This document shows, piece after piece, positions 1-8,660 of a stretch of DNA of 37,877 nt. A model generated the notes under the pieces. The model saw only the letters and a list, made by a program, of their open reading frames with translations, made no database searches and had not been told where the DNA came from. The position numbers were made by a program, and so were the translations under genes. Origin of the DNA: Methanosarcina sp. (GTDB taxonomy: Archaea > Halobacteriota > Methanosarcinia > Methanosarcinales > Methanosarcinaceae); assembly GCA_003164755.1 (NCBI GenBank), contig PLUB01000034.1:1-37877 (forward strand), read 5' to 3'. Position 1 is the first letter of the stretch, and each line of letters starts with the position of its first letter.

Positions 1-46
1 AAATGAATCCTGAAGCCACTTTGTCTTTAGCTGAGTGGTAGTTCAC

Positions 47-81
47 CTAAGGACTATCTAAATATTCTTGATAGTCCTAAG
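47..81. repeat. short inverted repeat (hairpin)
   Basis: Arms 47-58 and 70-81 pair over 12 bases with one mismatch around an 11-base loop; the core GGACTATC/GATAGTCC is perfect. It lies just beyond the 3' end of the minus-strand fragment that stops at 95, so it could be a terminator-like structure or a repeat relic. No function can be assigned. Confidence 0.45.
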
Positions 82-94
82 TAAATATTATTTC

Positions 95-202
95 TCAAAG
101 TTTTTTGGATCTTTTTTGATTTGACATTGGAGCAGGTGTTGGAGCGGGGATATGAGCTGATGGACGAGTACTAATAATTTGCCCAAAAGCAGCTCCATTG
201 GG
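95..202 (-). pseudogene. C-terminal coding fragment, unrecognised
   Basis: An open frame on the minus strand starts directly after a TAA and runs 35 codons to a TGA at 95-97. It has coding-like composition: NGAAFGQIISTRP, then a Pro/Ala run (IPAPTPAPM) and a basic end (NQKRSKKL). There is no start codon or ribosome site. It lies downstream of the broken terminase-like gene on the same strand, so it may be the tail of a second gene of the same phage-like element. The family is not recognised. Confidence 0.3.
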
Positions 203-283
203 TTATGAATATTTAGTTGTAACTCTATATCTATTTAGTTATGATGATCAAAAAATAACGACAAACCCAATTGTTTAGAATTT

Positions 284-846
284 TCACTGTCCATTATTTG
301 CTGGTCGGTCTCCGGTCTGATCTGCGTCATGCTCACAAACATAAGCGCCACTATTTGTGTTCCCGTACCAGCGTTGACCTTCTCCAACCAGATTAAACTT
401 CGCTAGAATTTCTTTTCGAATATCATCATCATCTGTCATGATTATCTCGACGTTTTGGTTCAAATTTTCTGAGACAACATTTGTTTTTTATATACCCGTC
501 TTCCAAATTCGTCCGGAAATCTCCTTTCCAAGATCCACATACATACCATGCAGTTTCCTGCTTTTGCTGCTTTATTAAGACGTTCAAGATATTTTTTAGC
601 GGCATCTGCGTTACATTTTTGAATAAATTTATAGAACTCAAAATATTCCCCAGATTTTGAATTTTTGTCTTTCTTATGCCAGCCGTTGAATATCTGATAC
701 CAAATTCCGGCGGCTTCCGCTGCAATAGTATAAGTCAACCCAAGCGCAATATTATCTCCAATTTTCTCGGTTTTTAACCTATACTTACTTATATGCAAGT
801 AAGTATAGGTTATATTAAATGATGAATTCCGAAAATAAAACTCCAA
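284..846 (-). pseudogene. phage terminase small subunit-like gene, frameshifted
   Basis: The first part reads EKIGDNIALGLTYTIAAEAAGIWYQIFNGW (shown split: EKIGDNIALGLTY, then IAAEAAGIWYQIFNGW), a small N-terminal HTH region. It continues to ILERRFPDEFGRR, an arrangement typical of DNA-packaging terminase small subunits. At the A-run near 484-489 one base is missing: the frame ends as KKQMLSQKI, while the next frame continues KTNVVSENLNQNVEII and then DIRKEILAKF and runs to a TGA at 284. The copy at 4504-4925 shows the same continuation (TNVISENINENVE), which confirms the repair. The N-terminus is also worn, since the gene start overlaps a palindrome at 776-811. Terminase assignment is by resemblance; HTH-containing packaging or replication protein is the alternative. 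Confidence 0.6.
776..811. promoter_or_regulatory. 15-bp-arm palindrome, likely TetR operator 1
   Basis: Perfect arms AACCTATACTTACTT and AAGTAAGTATAGGTT surround a 6-base centre. The inner ACTTACTT/AAGTAAGT core recurs at 2633-2654, just after the TetR-family gene. Dyads of this kind are typical TetR-family operators. The site lies about 105 bases upstream of the TTG start of the iron-sulfur pseudogene at 916, so it probably controlled that gene. Binding is inferred from the dyad and the neighbouring regulator. Confidence 0.6.
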
Positions 847-915
847 TTATTCAAATAATCTAAGCTAAAATCTTAAAACTTGCTGCAAGTATTGAATCCC
901 AGGGGGATTATTAAA

Positions 916-1930
916 TTGAGTAATATAATTTTATCAGCAAATATCAAGAACAAAGCTCTGGAATTAGGGTATGATTCGTGTGGAATTACAACGGTGGATT
1001 TGATGGGGGAGTATGCATCACATCTTGATGAGAGAATAAGGAGTTTTCCTGAATCGCATGTATTGTATGAGAGCCTGTATCCTCTAGCCTTTCCACAAAA
1101 AAATGTAGAATGGGCTAAATCAATTATCGTTTGTATAAGAGGATATGGGAAATACAGGATCCCTGAGAGACTTGATAGATATATAGGAAAGGCTCACTGG
1201 TCGATAGAAGACTTAAGCATTCAAAAGAATACTCTCAAAAACTTGAATTTGAAACTTATTTGAATGCTTTAGGGCTTAAAACTGCTTATTCTATTGTCCC
1301 TGCTCGTTTGGCAGCAGTTAGTGCCGGCCTGGGGCGTTTCGGCAAAAATAACTTTTTTTACACAGAGAAGTATGGATCAGGGGTCTCTATCGGCATATGG
1401 GTGATTGGCTCTGAAATTGAATACGATGAACCTATACATTCATTAAACTGTCCTGAAGGCTGTAACAAATATATCGACTCATGTCCCACTGGAGCTTTAA
1501 ACAAGCCTTTATCAATGAATAGAGGTAGATGCATTGCTCAACTTACTAATAGGCGGACTTGCAGACAGAGGAATTAAATACAAAAATGGGAACCTGGATA
1601 TATGGGTGCGATGTCTGTCAGAACGTATGTCCCAAGAATAAGAACAAATGGGAAGAAAATGAGGATTTTGCTGATCTTTCTGATGTTACACAATATCTCT
1701 CACTCGAAAGTATATGAAAAATGGACGAAAAAACTTTCCTTGAAATAGTTCAGCCTAGGTTCTGGTATATTGAACAGAATGGCTTATGGATATGGAAATG
1801 TAATGCTTTGAGAGCTATGGCCAATAGTGGGGATAAGAAATACAATAAATATATCAAAGAAGCTGTAAAAGATCCAAACAGCAATATTCGGAATATGGCA
1901 CTTTGGGCTTGCCAAAAACTTGGCGTTTAA
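916..1930 (+). pseudogene. epoxyqueuosine reductase-like (QueG-like) Fe-S protein, broken
   Basis: Three frames join into one QueG-like protein. The first begins at TTG 916 behind AGGGGGA and covers KALELGYDSCGI. A shift near 1215 leads to HSKEYSQKLEFETYLNALG, then PARLAAVSAGLGRFGKNN and the cluster region CPEGCNKYIDSCPTGAL. A shift near 1560 leads to GTWIYGCDVCQNVCPKN, the second Cys motif. An in-frame TGA at about 1708 precedes DEKTFLEIVQPRFWYI and a HEAT-like tail ending ALWACQKLGV. QueG reduces epoxyqueuosine in tRNA in bacteria; archaea make archaeosine instead, so a methanogen copy probably had another redox role. At least two frameshifts and one stop make it inactive as read. Confidence 0.75.
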
Positions 1931-2035
1931 TGTATGAAATGCAACAACAACCCCCTTCATCTAATAAATCAAAGAACTAATTTTTATTTGGATGAGCACT
2001 ATTCAATTAAATCATTAACGGGCACAAGTGTTGTT

Positions 2036-2614
2036 ATGAAAGATATAAATAAGACTAATCAACAGATACTCTATTACGCAAGGAATTTTTTGCAATGTCG
2101 GGGTTATAATGGATTTAGTTACAAAGATATTTCTCAAAAATTGGGGATAAAGAATGCCGCAATTCATAACTACTATCCAAAAAAAGAAGATTTAGTTGCA
2201 GCCTTGCTCGAAGACAGCAGAAAGAAATTAGCTGCAGATGTTGCTCAAATAGTGAAATCTGGAGGGCCAGCCCGTGACCAGCTTCAATACTATTTTGACT
2301 ACGCATTAAAGGAGTTTGATGAAGGCAAACGTATCTGCCCTCCAGGCTCGGTGATTCTCGATTTTGAAGAACTTCCGGAGAAAGTTAAAAAGCAAAATAT
2401 GTTGCTGCTGAACGATATCTTGACCTGGATTTCCAGAGTTCTTAAAATCGGTCTGGAACAAGGGGAGTTTACTTTCTCTGGTCCTGTAGAAGCACGTGCA
2501 GAATTAGTAGCTGAAGCCTTAATGGGTGCTAGACAATTATCCAGCATTAAAGGAAGAAAAACACTTGTTAGTTCAATTTCTCTAATTAAATCAGATCTTG
2601 GATGGAAGGATTAA
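2036..2614 (+). CDS. TetR/AcrR-family transcriptional regulator
   Basis: The N-terminal HTH is clear: ILYYARNFLQCRGYNGFSYK, then DISQKLGIKNAAIHNYYPKK and EDLVAALL. This is the TetR_N pattern, in which the recognition helix ends in a Tyr-Tyr-Pro/His-Lys turn. A helical ligand-binding domain of about 140 residues follows, with ICPPGSVILDFEELPEKVK in the middle. I prefer ATG 2036 (192 residues) because the upstream 34 residues (from 1934) do not look like a TetR leader. It follows the iron-sulfur pseudogene and precedes the DUF1638 genes. Palindromes at 776-811 and 2633-2654 are its likely operators, suggesting control of both sides. The ligand is unknown. Confidence 0.85.
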   Translation: MKDINKTNQQILYYARNFLQCRGYNGFSYKDISQKLGIKNAAIHNYYPKKEDLVAALLEDSRKKLAADVAQIVKSGGPARDQLQYYFDYALKEFDEGKRICPPGSVILDFEELPEKVKKQNMLLLNDILTWISRVLKIGLEQGEFTFSGPVEARAELVAEALMGARQLSSIKGRKTLVSSISLIKSDLGWKD

Positions 2615-2632
2615 TTTTTTTTCCGAACCGTC

Positions 2633-2654
2633 ACTTACTTATATATAAGTAAGT
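2633..2654. promoter_or_regulatory. 22-bp palindrome, likely TetR operator 2
   Basis: ACTTACTTATA and TATAAGTAAGT form a perfect 22-bp dyad. It starts 18 bases after the TetR stop codon and lies about 77 bases upstream of the first DUF1638 start at 2731. The central TATATA could double as a TATA element, so binding here would block the DUF1638 promoter. It shares the ACTTACTT/AAGTAAGT core with 776-811. Confidence 0.6.
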
Positions 2655-2730
2655 ATTTCTCCTAATATAGCCAATTTTTTTGCTGGAAAGAGCTGAGGTT
2701 TACATGATGATAACTTTTGAGGAGCTCTCA

Positions 2731-3535
2731 ATGCGTGTTATGATCGTTATTTCATGCAAGATAATGCAAGATGAAATCATCTGGATTCTTGAAAATGACT
2801 CTTCTATTGACGAGATTATCGTAGTTGAAAACGAAAATATTTGGGGATTCACAGAAAAACTAAATAAAGCAAATCTTCAGTATAAAATGCACTCCCTAGA
2901 AGAGATTTCCTCGCTTCCCGAAATCAAAAGCGAATGTAAGAAATATACTGTTCTGGTTCATTTGATGGAATTGGGCCTTCATAGAAGTCCTAAAGAGGTG
3001 AAAATTAAGGTATATGAAACTATAAAGATTCTTGCTCCTTATTCTTCTGGGATTTTGCTCTTTTACGGTTTATGTGGGAATGTACTAGGGGAGGTTGAAA
3101 AAGATTTTGAACGTAGTTCTATTTCATGCCCAGTTCGTATTCTTAAAGGCAAAGATCACAGAATTGTAGATGACTGCATAGGAGTTACTTTGGGGAGATT
3201 TGATAACTATCTAAGGAAACTCAAAAGTGTCAGCATGCCGGCACTTACCTCTTCACTCCATGGGTAGTAAGAGCTGGAGGGAATTTATTCAACTGGATAA
3301 ACTGAATAGGGACCCCACAAAAGCATTAAAATTAATGAAAAAAACCCACGAAATGATCGGTTACAAAAGGGTTGCAAAGATTAATATAGGGCTTAAATAC
3401 ACTGAAAATTTTGATGAAGCTATCAAAGAATTTGCAGACGTATTCAATTTTGAAATATTGGAATTTGATAATGGAAATCAGAAAATTTTTGAAGATTGTT
3501 ATAACGAACTCAAAGTGGAAATCGGAGCGAGATAA
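2731..3535 (+). pseudogene. DUF1638 family protein, first tandem copy, frameshifted
   Basis: The start ATG 2731 has GAGG eight bases upstream. The product begins MRVMIVISCKIMQDEIIWIL and shows DEIIVVENENIWGF, VHLMELGLHRSPKEVKIKVY, GILLFYGLCGNVLGEVEKD and DDCIGVTLG, the same blocks in the same order as the next gene. After 3225 the frame shifts twice: GTYLFTPWVV is read in one frame (3233-3262) and SWREFIQLDKLNRDP in another, continuing to TAA 3535. DUF1638 proteins are common in Methanosarcina and occur near corrinoid methyltransferase genes; the reaction is not known to me. The product is inactive as read unless the shifts are sequence errors. Confidence 0.75.
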
Positions 3536-3580
3536 AAAAGATTGAAAAAAGTTTAGTATTTGCAATTGAGTGGTGAGTTG

Positions 3581-4448
3581 ATGCCTGTACTGAGCATTAT
3601 TGCCTGTGGGATGCTCGAAGACGAGCTTGTACATGTATTATCAAAAGACAGTGAGCTACAGCAGCTAATTGTTGTGGAAAACCGAGAAAGCTTAGGGCTT
3701 CTTCGTAAGCTCAGATTAAGAAACTGCACCCAAGGACAGCTTTTCTTGATCGGGTCCCCTGCTCCTGAAAGGCCAATCCGGCCCTGATTTAACATTTTTT
3801 TCAAGGATTCCCTCAGGCTTTCTGCTATTTAAGAAGCTTCTCAAGAAAAGAAAAGACAAGGAAAAGATAAGCGTTGTTGTCAATATTTTAAGCATGTGTC
3901 TGCACGCTGACCTGAAAATTTTGAAGACAGAAGTATACAGAAATATTCGTGAAATGGCTTCCTTCTCGGATAGAATTCTTATTTTTTACGGCATCTGTGG
4001 GCATGCCCTTGGAAAACTGGAAGAAGATTTATCAGACCTTGAATGTCCGCTTATCTTCCTGAAAGACAGAAATGGGGAGATTATAGAAGACTGCATCAGT
4101 TTAGCACTCGGAGGAAACGAAGCTTATGCCAGGGCTATGATTGAATTTCAGGGTAAGGGAACGATCTATCTGACTCCGATGTGGGCTTCGAGCTGGAAGA
4201 AATTGGAAAATGAAACTGGAGGTCAAGGCGTCAACGACAGGTATCTCAAAAACTCTCTTTATTATATGACTGCAAAAATAGATACGGGACTTGTAGATAA
4301 TTTAGAATTTGATGAAAACGTTAAGGAATTTGCCCAGAAATTTAATATGAAAATTACTAACCTTAAAGGTAGCGTGGAAATTGCAGAGAAATCATACCTC
4401 ACTGCCCAAAATAGAGTTTGTTTTAAAAATCTCATGGTGTATAAGTAA
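3581..4448 (+). pseudogene. DUF1638 family protein, second tandem copy, frameshifted
   Basis: ATG 3581 follows GGTGA. The N-terminus reads MPVLSIIACGMLEDELVHVL and QQLIVVENRESLG, as expected for DUF1638. Near 3755 a single-base change throws the frame; the other frame reads GPDLTFFSRIPSGFLLFKKL, then ISVVVNILSMCLHADLKIL, GILI-like FYGICGHALGKLEEDL, LALGGNEAY and YLTPMWASSWKKLE, and stops at 4448. Both parts are otherwise well preserved, so the break is recent or a sequencing error. It lies 46 bases after the first copy and is clearly its paralogue; the two may have been one transcript under the dyad at 2633-2654. Confidence 0.75.
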
Positions 4449-4503
4449 AAATTTGGTTGCAAAGCAAAGAAAAATCCTAATCTTCTGATAACTGGTGACT
4501 TCC

Positions 4504-4925
4504 CTAACTCCGATCAAACTTCTCTAAAATTTGCTTTCTGATTAGATCTCCTTCATTGATTGTTAGTTCAACATTTTCATTTATATTCTCTGAAATAACA
4601 TTTGTTTTCCTATAATCTCTCCTTCCAAATTCTTCAGGAAACCTTCGGTCAAGTATCCACATGCAAACTGGGCAATTTCCTGCATCTACGGCTTCGTTTA
4701 AGCGTTCCACAAGTTTTAGAGCACCTTCAGCATTCCGCTTTTTAATATATTGTGCAAATTGATAATATTTCCCAGATTTCTCTGCCTTCCCTTTAGACAT
4801 TCATTGATTGAAAGTCTGGTAGGTTAAGCCAGCTGAATTGCAGCAAGCGCATAAGTCAATCCAAGAGATATACCATCACCGATTTTCTGTTGTATTTCAG
4901 GAGTGAGTTTCGAAGGACGTGGCAT
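4504..4925 (-). pseudogene. phage terminase small subunit-like gene, second copy, broken
   Basis: The intact-looking part is 98 codons from ATG 4798-4800 and includes AEKSGKYYQFAQYIKKRNAE, VERLNEAVDAGNCPVCMWIL and DRRFPEEFGRRDYRKTNV. The true N-terminus lies upstream from ATG 4925: MPRPSKLTPEIQQKIGDGIS, LGLTYALAA, then a one-base shift to SAGLTYQTFNQ, then TGA where homologues would have Trp, then MSKGKAEKSG. The gene therefore has one frameshift and one nonsense codon. It is homologous to the 284-846 copy in the same orientation. The two copies bracket the TetR/DUF1638 block. Confidence 0.65.
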
Positions 4926-5121
4926 GATAACACCGTTTTTAACTCTTAAAAATAAATATATATGAATGTTGTATTTATATTTACTTAGTTCTCTTAGATT
5001 TGAACCGGCGTTTATACTACCTACATCAACAATGAGACATTCTCAGGCGTTTTGAGACGTTTTCTAAATAGAACAATAATTTAATAAAACTCTTAATAAA
5101 AATCTCGTGAGTTGCCCCAGA

Positions 5122-5250
5122 TTAAGTCATTTCAAATCCCCATGATATAAATCCATCAGAACGGTAACCACCTTTAATATATTTTTCATATGCGTTTATT
5201 ACTTTAAAATAATATAAATTGAGTATTAATAGTAGGACAAAACTAATCAA
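5122..5250 (-). CDS. small membrane peptide candidate
   Basis: A 42-codon frame starts at TTG 5248-5250, overlapping by two bases (TTGA) the final stop of the gene upstream on the same strand. It reads ISFVLLLILNLYYFKVINAY, a single hydrophobic segment, then EKYIKGGYRSDGFISWGFEM. The overlap suggests translational coupling. It may instead be the remnant of a longer gene. No family is recognised. Confidence 0.35.
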   Translation of the reverse strand: MISFVLLLILNLYYFKVINAYEKYIKGGYRSDGFISWGFEMT

Positions 5251-5864
5251 TTTATAATTTCGTCAAAAGAAAGCTCTTTAATTGTATCTTGGTATAGTCC
5301 CATTGAATAGTGAAGATTTTGACAAATATTAATGTATTCTTTATTTGAAGGATAGGTTTTTATTTCATCCCATGATTTTTTAGGTTGATACGCTTATAAT
5401 AAAGCTTCGATTGCATTTATAACATTTTTACTGCATTCTATCGTGTTTTTATTCCATTTGATTGTCTCTATCACTTCAATGATATCCGAATAAATCCTAT
5501 AAGTTGTGTGCCATACTCCTTGTTCTCGATAAATGATGCCGTCACCTGAATCCCATGGTTGTGTATTCCAACGATTCATTTCCAATTGAAAGATATCATC
5601 GTTTGCTATAAGCAATTCTTTTGTACCAAGCTCGCACGCACCAGATGAAACGAGATCGTCTATTTTTTCGCTAATAACACTTCTCAACTCGGAGGCCGAA
5701 TAACCTTTTTCAAAGAAAGAATGCCCAACGGAAACAAATATATTACCAATCTCTTCGTCGATATAATTTAAATCTTTGATCGTAAAGACAATAAACATTG
5801 CTTTAGGGACTCTGCCGGCACATTCACCGCAGGCCACACCACATTTTTCTAGACAACATTTCAT
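5247..5864 (-). pseudogene. hypothetical protein with in-frame TAA
   Basis: The main frame is 156 codons from ATG 5862-5864 to TAA 5394. It begins MKCCLEKCGVACGECAG, a Cys-rich segment that could bind metal, followed by a soluble region with IEVIETIKWNKNTIECSK near the end. Directly after TAA the same frame continues for 48 codons with coding-like sequence (AYQPKKSWDEIKTYP, YINICQNLHYSMGLYQDTIK) to TGA 5247. The reading also extends upstream of the ATG without a good start (EKYLEECKEANHEDKI), so the N-terminus may be lost. It is unrecognised. The TAA looks like a nonsense mutation of one longer gene. Confidence 0.5.
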
Positions 5865-6189
5865 AATTTTATCTTCATGGTTTGCTTCTTTACATTCTTC
5901 TAGGTATTTTTCTGCATGTTACTGAGTTGTAATATATGGTCAAATTCCTGTCAACCTATGGCCCATCAGCACAGAAGCAGGAATACATTTTTGAAAGGCT
6001 GAACATGTGTTACAAACAATAATTCAAACCAATTTCAGTTTTAGATATTGGCATTTAACGTCATATCCATTTGATTCATTGTTTATGATGTGGGTTGTAT
6101 GAGCCACACCTTATCACATTTATAAAAATCGCGAGTAATGATTGACCAGTGAAATTTGTGAAAAAAAAACTTTCATTGTTACATTCATT
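5865..6189. other. mostly non-coding stretch with one tiny ORF
   Basis: The only coding-like piece is 5936-6022 on the plus strand, 28 codons from ATG to TAA (KFLSTYGPSAQKQEYIFERL), which looks like the end of a larger protein but is not recognised. The rest has no motif I can name. Confidence 0.3.
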
Positions 6190-6413
6190 TTAATCACCTT
6201 TCAATTTCTGCCAACCGTGACAGCCACTTCAATTTCTATTTTATTTACTTTACCTTCCTTTACAAGATGATAAAGCATGTTTTTAGCTGTGGACCTGCTG
6301 CATTCTACTAAACTCATAAGAGTCGCAGTTGACTTGATACTGTCAATTGATAGAGCATTCAGGAACATATCTTCTGTAAATTTCTGTTGAAATCTTGTTT
6401 TACAACCTTTCAT
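6190..6413 (-). pseudogene. small HTH DNA-binding protein, C-terminal frameshift
   Basis: The 70-codon frame reads KFTEDMFLNALSIDSIKSTA and LMSLVECSRSTAKNMLYHLV, then KEGKVNKIEIE, a winged-helix-like HTH with the recognition helix at CSRSTAKNMLYHL. The last ten residues (VAVTVGRN) look out of frame. A one-base shift gives GCHGWQKLKGD and a TAA at 6190, and I judge this to be the original end. Such short HTH proteins are frequent in archaeal mobile elements. The change is small and the protein might still fold. Confidence 0.5.
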
Positions 6414-6754
6414 ATTATTTGATCTACCAGCCCGTCAATTTTCAAGAAACTACGCTACTATATACGATTCATTAGTATTTATAATTTACCATCAATTGAT
6501 AATGGTAATGGCAATCAATACATTTTGACGTTCAGACATTGGGTTATGTAAAAAAATTTGATGAAAGAAATTTAAAGTTGGGAGATTTTGGGAAATAGAG
6601 CCGAAGAAAATGAGAAATAGAGCACAAAGGAAAAGATAAACAAAAACTATATATCAACTAAATGAAACTGATAGATAAATAAATTATATATATCTATTTT
6701 CTTATCTGTCTATCTTCTATGTTTGTCTTTGAATCCAGATTCACGCTAATACCC

Positions 6755-6940
6755 AAATTCTCCAAGTTCCCAGGTTCACATAAGCTATTATTAACGCGTG
6801 AATCAGTGTATGTTTGGATTATTTTGGACTGTTTCGTATACCTATCTAGATGCGTACAATCTAACTGTCTAAAATAATCCAGATGCTCATTAATTCCCAC
6901 ATCATTATTTGTGTATGTGAACTGGGAACTTGGAGAATTT
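6755..6940. repeat. nested inverted repeats (about 186 bp)
   Basis: The outer arms 6755-6782 and 6914-6940 match over about 27 bases with one single-base gap (core TTCTCCAAGTTCCCA and its complement). The inner arms 6816-6833 and 6863-6880 match 16 of 18 (GGATTATTTT core). GAACTTGGAGAA recurs once more at about 6943-6954. The element sits just downstream of the broken gene ending at 6939. It could be a miniature element, a structured RNA or plasmid-type control DNA. Confidence 0.6.
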
Positions 6941-7338
6941 AGGAACTTGGAGAACTTGGATTTTCAAATATGATTTTGTCACAGTCTATATAGCGGTAGT
7001 AGGTTGTCACTTTACCATTTATTTGGTTTTTCACATAGATTGCTTCTACTTGACCTGACTCAATAGTAGTTTCAATGAGATTGCGAAATTCCTTTGCTTC
7101 TAATCTTTTTTCGTAGTAAAACAGAGTGACTAGCAATACCTTTTAAATCTTTCAGCACTTCTATTATTTTATCGATTTTATTATTTTTAGGATCCACCGT
7201 CAACAGGTTATAGATATCACAGATCGTTGGCAGGAAATAATCCAAAATCTTCCAAGGTGTTAACCACTGGTTTTGGAATCCCCGCGGGTGATGAGTAAAA
7301 TATATCTTTTTAATATAATAATGCGTATTTAAGTTCAA
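6939..7338 (-). pseudogene. hypothetical protein, frameshifted
   Basis: Frame one from ATG 7338 holds DPKNNKIDKIIEVLKDLKG. Near 7130 it shifts, and the second frame continues LVTLFYYEKRLEAKEFRNLI, ETTIESGQVEAIYVKNQING, KVTTYYRYIDCDKIIFE and stops at 6939. Joined, this gives a small soluble protein whose second half resembles a winged-helix DNA-binding fold (helix, helix, then a beta wing with KVTTYYRY). That is structural inference only; no family is recognised. Confidence 0.4.
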
Positions 7339-7354
7339 ATCCGGTGAATTGTAA

Positions 7355-7933
7355 ATGGATATTTTTGAGAGAAAAGACTTACAAGGAGTTGATCTTCAAG
7401 GAGCTGATCTTCAAGAAGCTGTTCTTATAGGGGTTAATCTCCAAGGAGCTAACCTTGAAGGAGCTAACCTTATAGACGCTCACATTGAAGGATCTAATCT
7501 TACTGGGGCTAACCTTATAGGAGTTAATCTTCAAAGAGCCCACCTTGAAGAAGCTAACCTTGAATGGGTTCACCTTGGAGGAGCTAATCTTAAAGAGGCT
7601 AACCTTTGCAGAGCTAATCTTTCTTGTGCTAATCTAACCGAGGCTGACCTTCGCGGAGCTAACCTTAAAAAAGCCAACATTGAAAAAGCTACATGCCAAT
7701 TGGCTAAACTTCTTTTGGTTAACTGTACAGAGTCTAATCTTAAAGGAGCTAATCTTGAAGGAGCTAACCTTAAGGGAACTAACCTTGAAGGAGCTAACCT
7801 TAAAAGAGCTAAAAATTTATCATTCAACCAACTTTCAAAAGTGAAAACACTTTATGCTACAATATTAGATGAAGAGCTCCTTATATCCCTAAAAGAAAAA
7901 TACCCTACCCTTTTTGAAAAACCTGATAAATGA
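7355..7933 (+). CDS. pentapeptide repeat protein
   Basis: From residue 8 almost the whole 192-residue chain is built of A(D/N)LXX units (DLQGVDLQGADLQEA, ANLEGANLIDA, ANLKGTNLEGANL), about 28 in a row, which fold as a right-handed quadrilateral beta-helix. A non-repetitive cap follows (SFNQLSKVKTLYATILDEEL, then LKEKYPTLFEKP), common at the C-terminus of this family. The start has GGTGA nine bases upstream. There is no signal peptide, so it is cytoplasmic. Some family members mimic DNA and protect gyrase; most, including this one, have no known role. A scrambled relative lies at 26182-26430. Confidence 0.9.
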   Translation: MDIFERKDLQGVDLQGADLQEAVLIGVNLQGANLEGANLIDAHIEGSNLTGANLIGVNLQRAHLEEANLEWVHLGGANLKEANLCRANLSCANLTEADLRGANLKKANIEKATCQLAKLLLVNCTESNLKGANLEGANLKGTNLEGANLKRAKNLSFNQLSKVKTLYATILDEELLISLKEKYPTLFEKPDK

Positions 7934-7972
7934 CCAGTATCACACAATAACGAATTGGATTAACTTTTGAAG

Positions 7973-8077
7973 ATGAAAAATATCACAGAACTTGAAGGTC
8001 CTTATGCCTTTGGACTTAAACAACATTCTGAAAATAAATTAATAGATATGATGAAAGATCAAAAAAAAGAAAAATAA
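7973..8077 (+). CDS. 34-codon ORF, doubtful
   Basis: The ORF reads MKNITELEGPYAFGLK and ends in a Lys-rich tail (MMKDQKKEK). It lacks a good ribosome site and is unrecognised. It could be the start of a lost gene or chance. Confidence 0.2.
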   Translation: MKNITELEGPYAFGLKQHSENKLIDMMKDQKKEK

Positions 8078-8153
8078 ATTAAAGACTTAAAATATGTACT
8101 AAAAACCTTAAAGAAGGGGTAACTTGAAAAGATAATATCTAGGGGTAAAATAT

Positions 8154-8660
8154 ATGAAAAGTGCATATCAAGATGTAGTAGACGAAGTAAAGATCCTTAA
8201 AGGAATTGAAGAAGCCGTAGCTATAGCGATTGAAAGAGAAAGAGAAGCAAGAAAATTTTATCTTTATAACTCTACTCTAATGGAAAATCCAAAGTTTAAG
8301 GAGCTCTATGAGTATCTTGCAAGTGAAGAATTAAAGCATCTCGACTGCCTCGAAAAATACCGTGAAACACAAGAACTACCAGAAGTCAGTACAAAAGTAC
8401 ATAGTGGTCAGTCTTTTACTCCTGAGTTCAATCCAGCCCTAACAAAAGGGGGTGAAATCACTCTTGGAGATACAGGTATTCTTCTTGCAGCTATGAGGCA
8501 TGAGAGAAAAAGTGAAGATTTCTACTCAGAACTGGCAAAACGAGTCGAAGGCAACGCTCTTAGAAATTTCTTCGAAGTGTTGTCAAGATATGAAAGGTCA
8601 CATTATGAGTTAATTGATAGTTATCTGGATTATATTACTAGTTTCCGGATGCAGACCTGA
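8154..8660 (+). CDS. ferritin-like diiron (rubrerythrin-type) protein
   Basis: The 168-residue product has the four-helix diiron layout: EAVAIAIEREREARKFYL, then EELKHLDCLEKY, then AAMRHERKSEDFYSELAKR, and RYERSHYELIDSYLDYI. The Glu of EREREA, the ExxH-type EELKH, the Glu of RHERKSE and ERSHYE supply metal ligands. There is no C-terminal rubredoxin Cys4 domain, so it is the erythrin-only or YciF-like class rather than full rubrerythrin. AGGGGT lies seven bases before ATG 8154. The expected role is peroxide or iron handling in the cytoplasm of an anaerobe. It is intact and stands alone. Confidence 0.85.
   Translation: MKSAYQDVVDEVKILKGIEEAVAIAIEREREARKFYLYNSTLMENPKFKELYEYLASEELKHLDCLEKYRETQELPEVSTKVHSGQSFTPEFNPALTKGGEITLGDTGILLAAMRHERKSEDFYSELAKRVEGNALRNFFEVLSRYERSHYELIDSYLDYITSFRMQT

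Noticed and set aside
4990..5010. String resembling a tRNA 3' end (CGCCGGTTCAAATCTAAGAG on the minus strand), with a similar GTTCAAATCCGG at 7332-7343
   Set aside because: No acceptor stem, anticodon arm or closing T-stem is found. It could be an old attachment site, but nothing supports it beyond the T-loop-like string.
7379..7827. Long minus-strand frames of Lys/Ser or Leu/Arg repeats
   Set aside because: They are antisense shadows of the pentapeptide-repeat gene.
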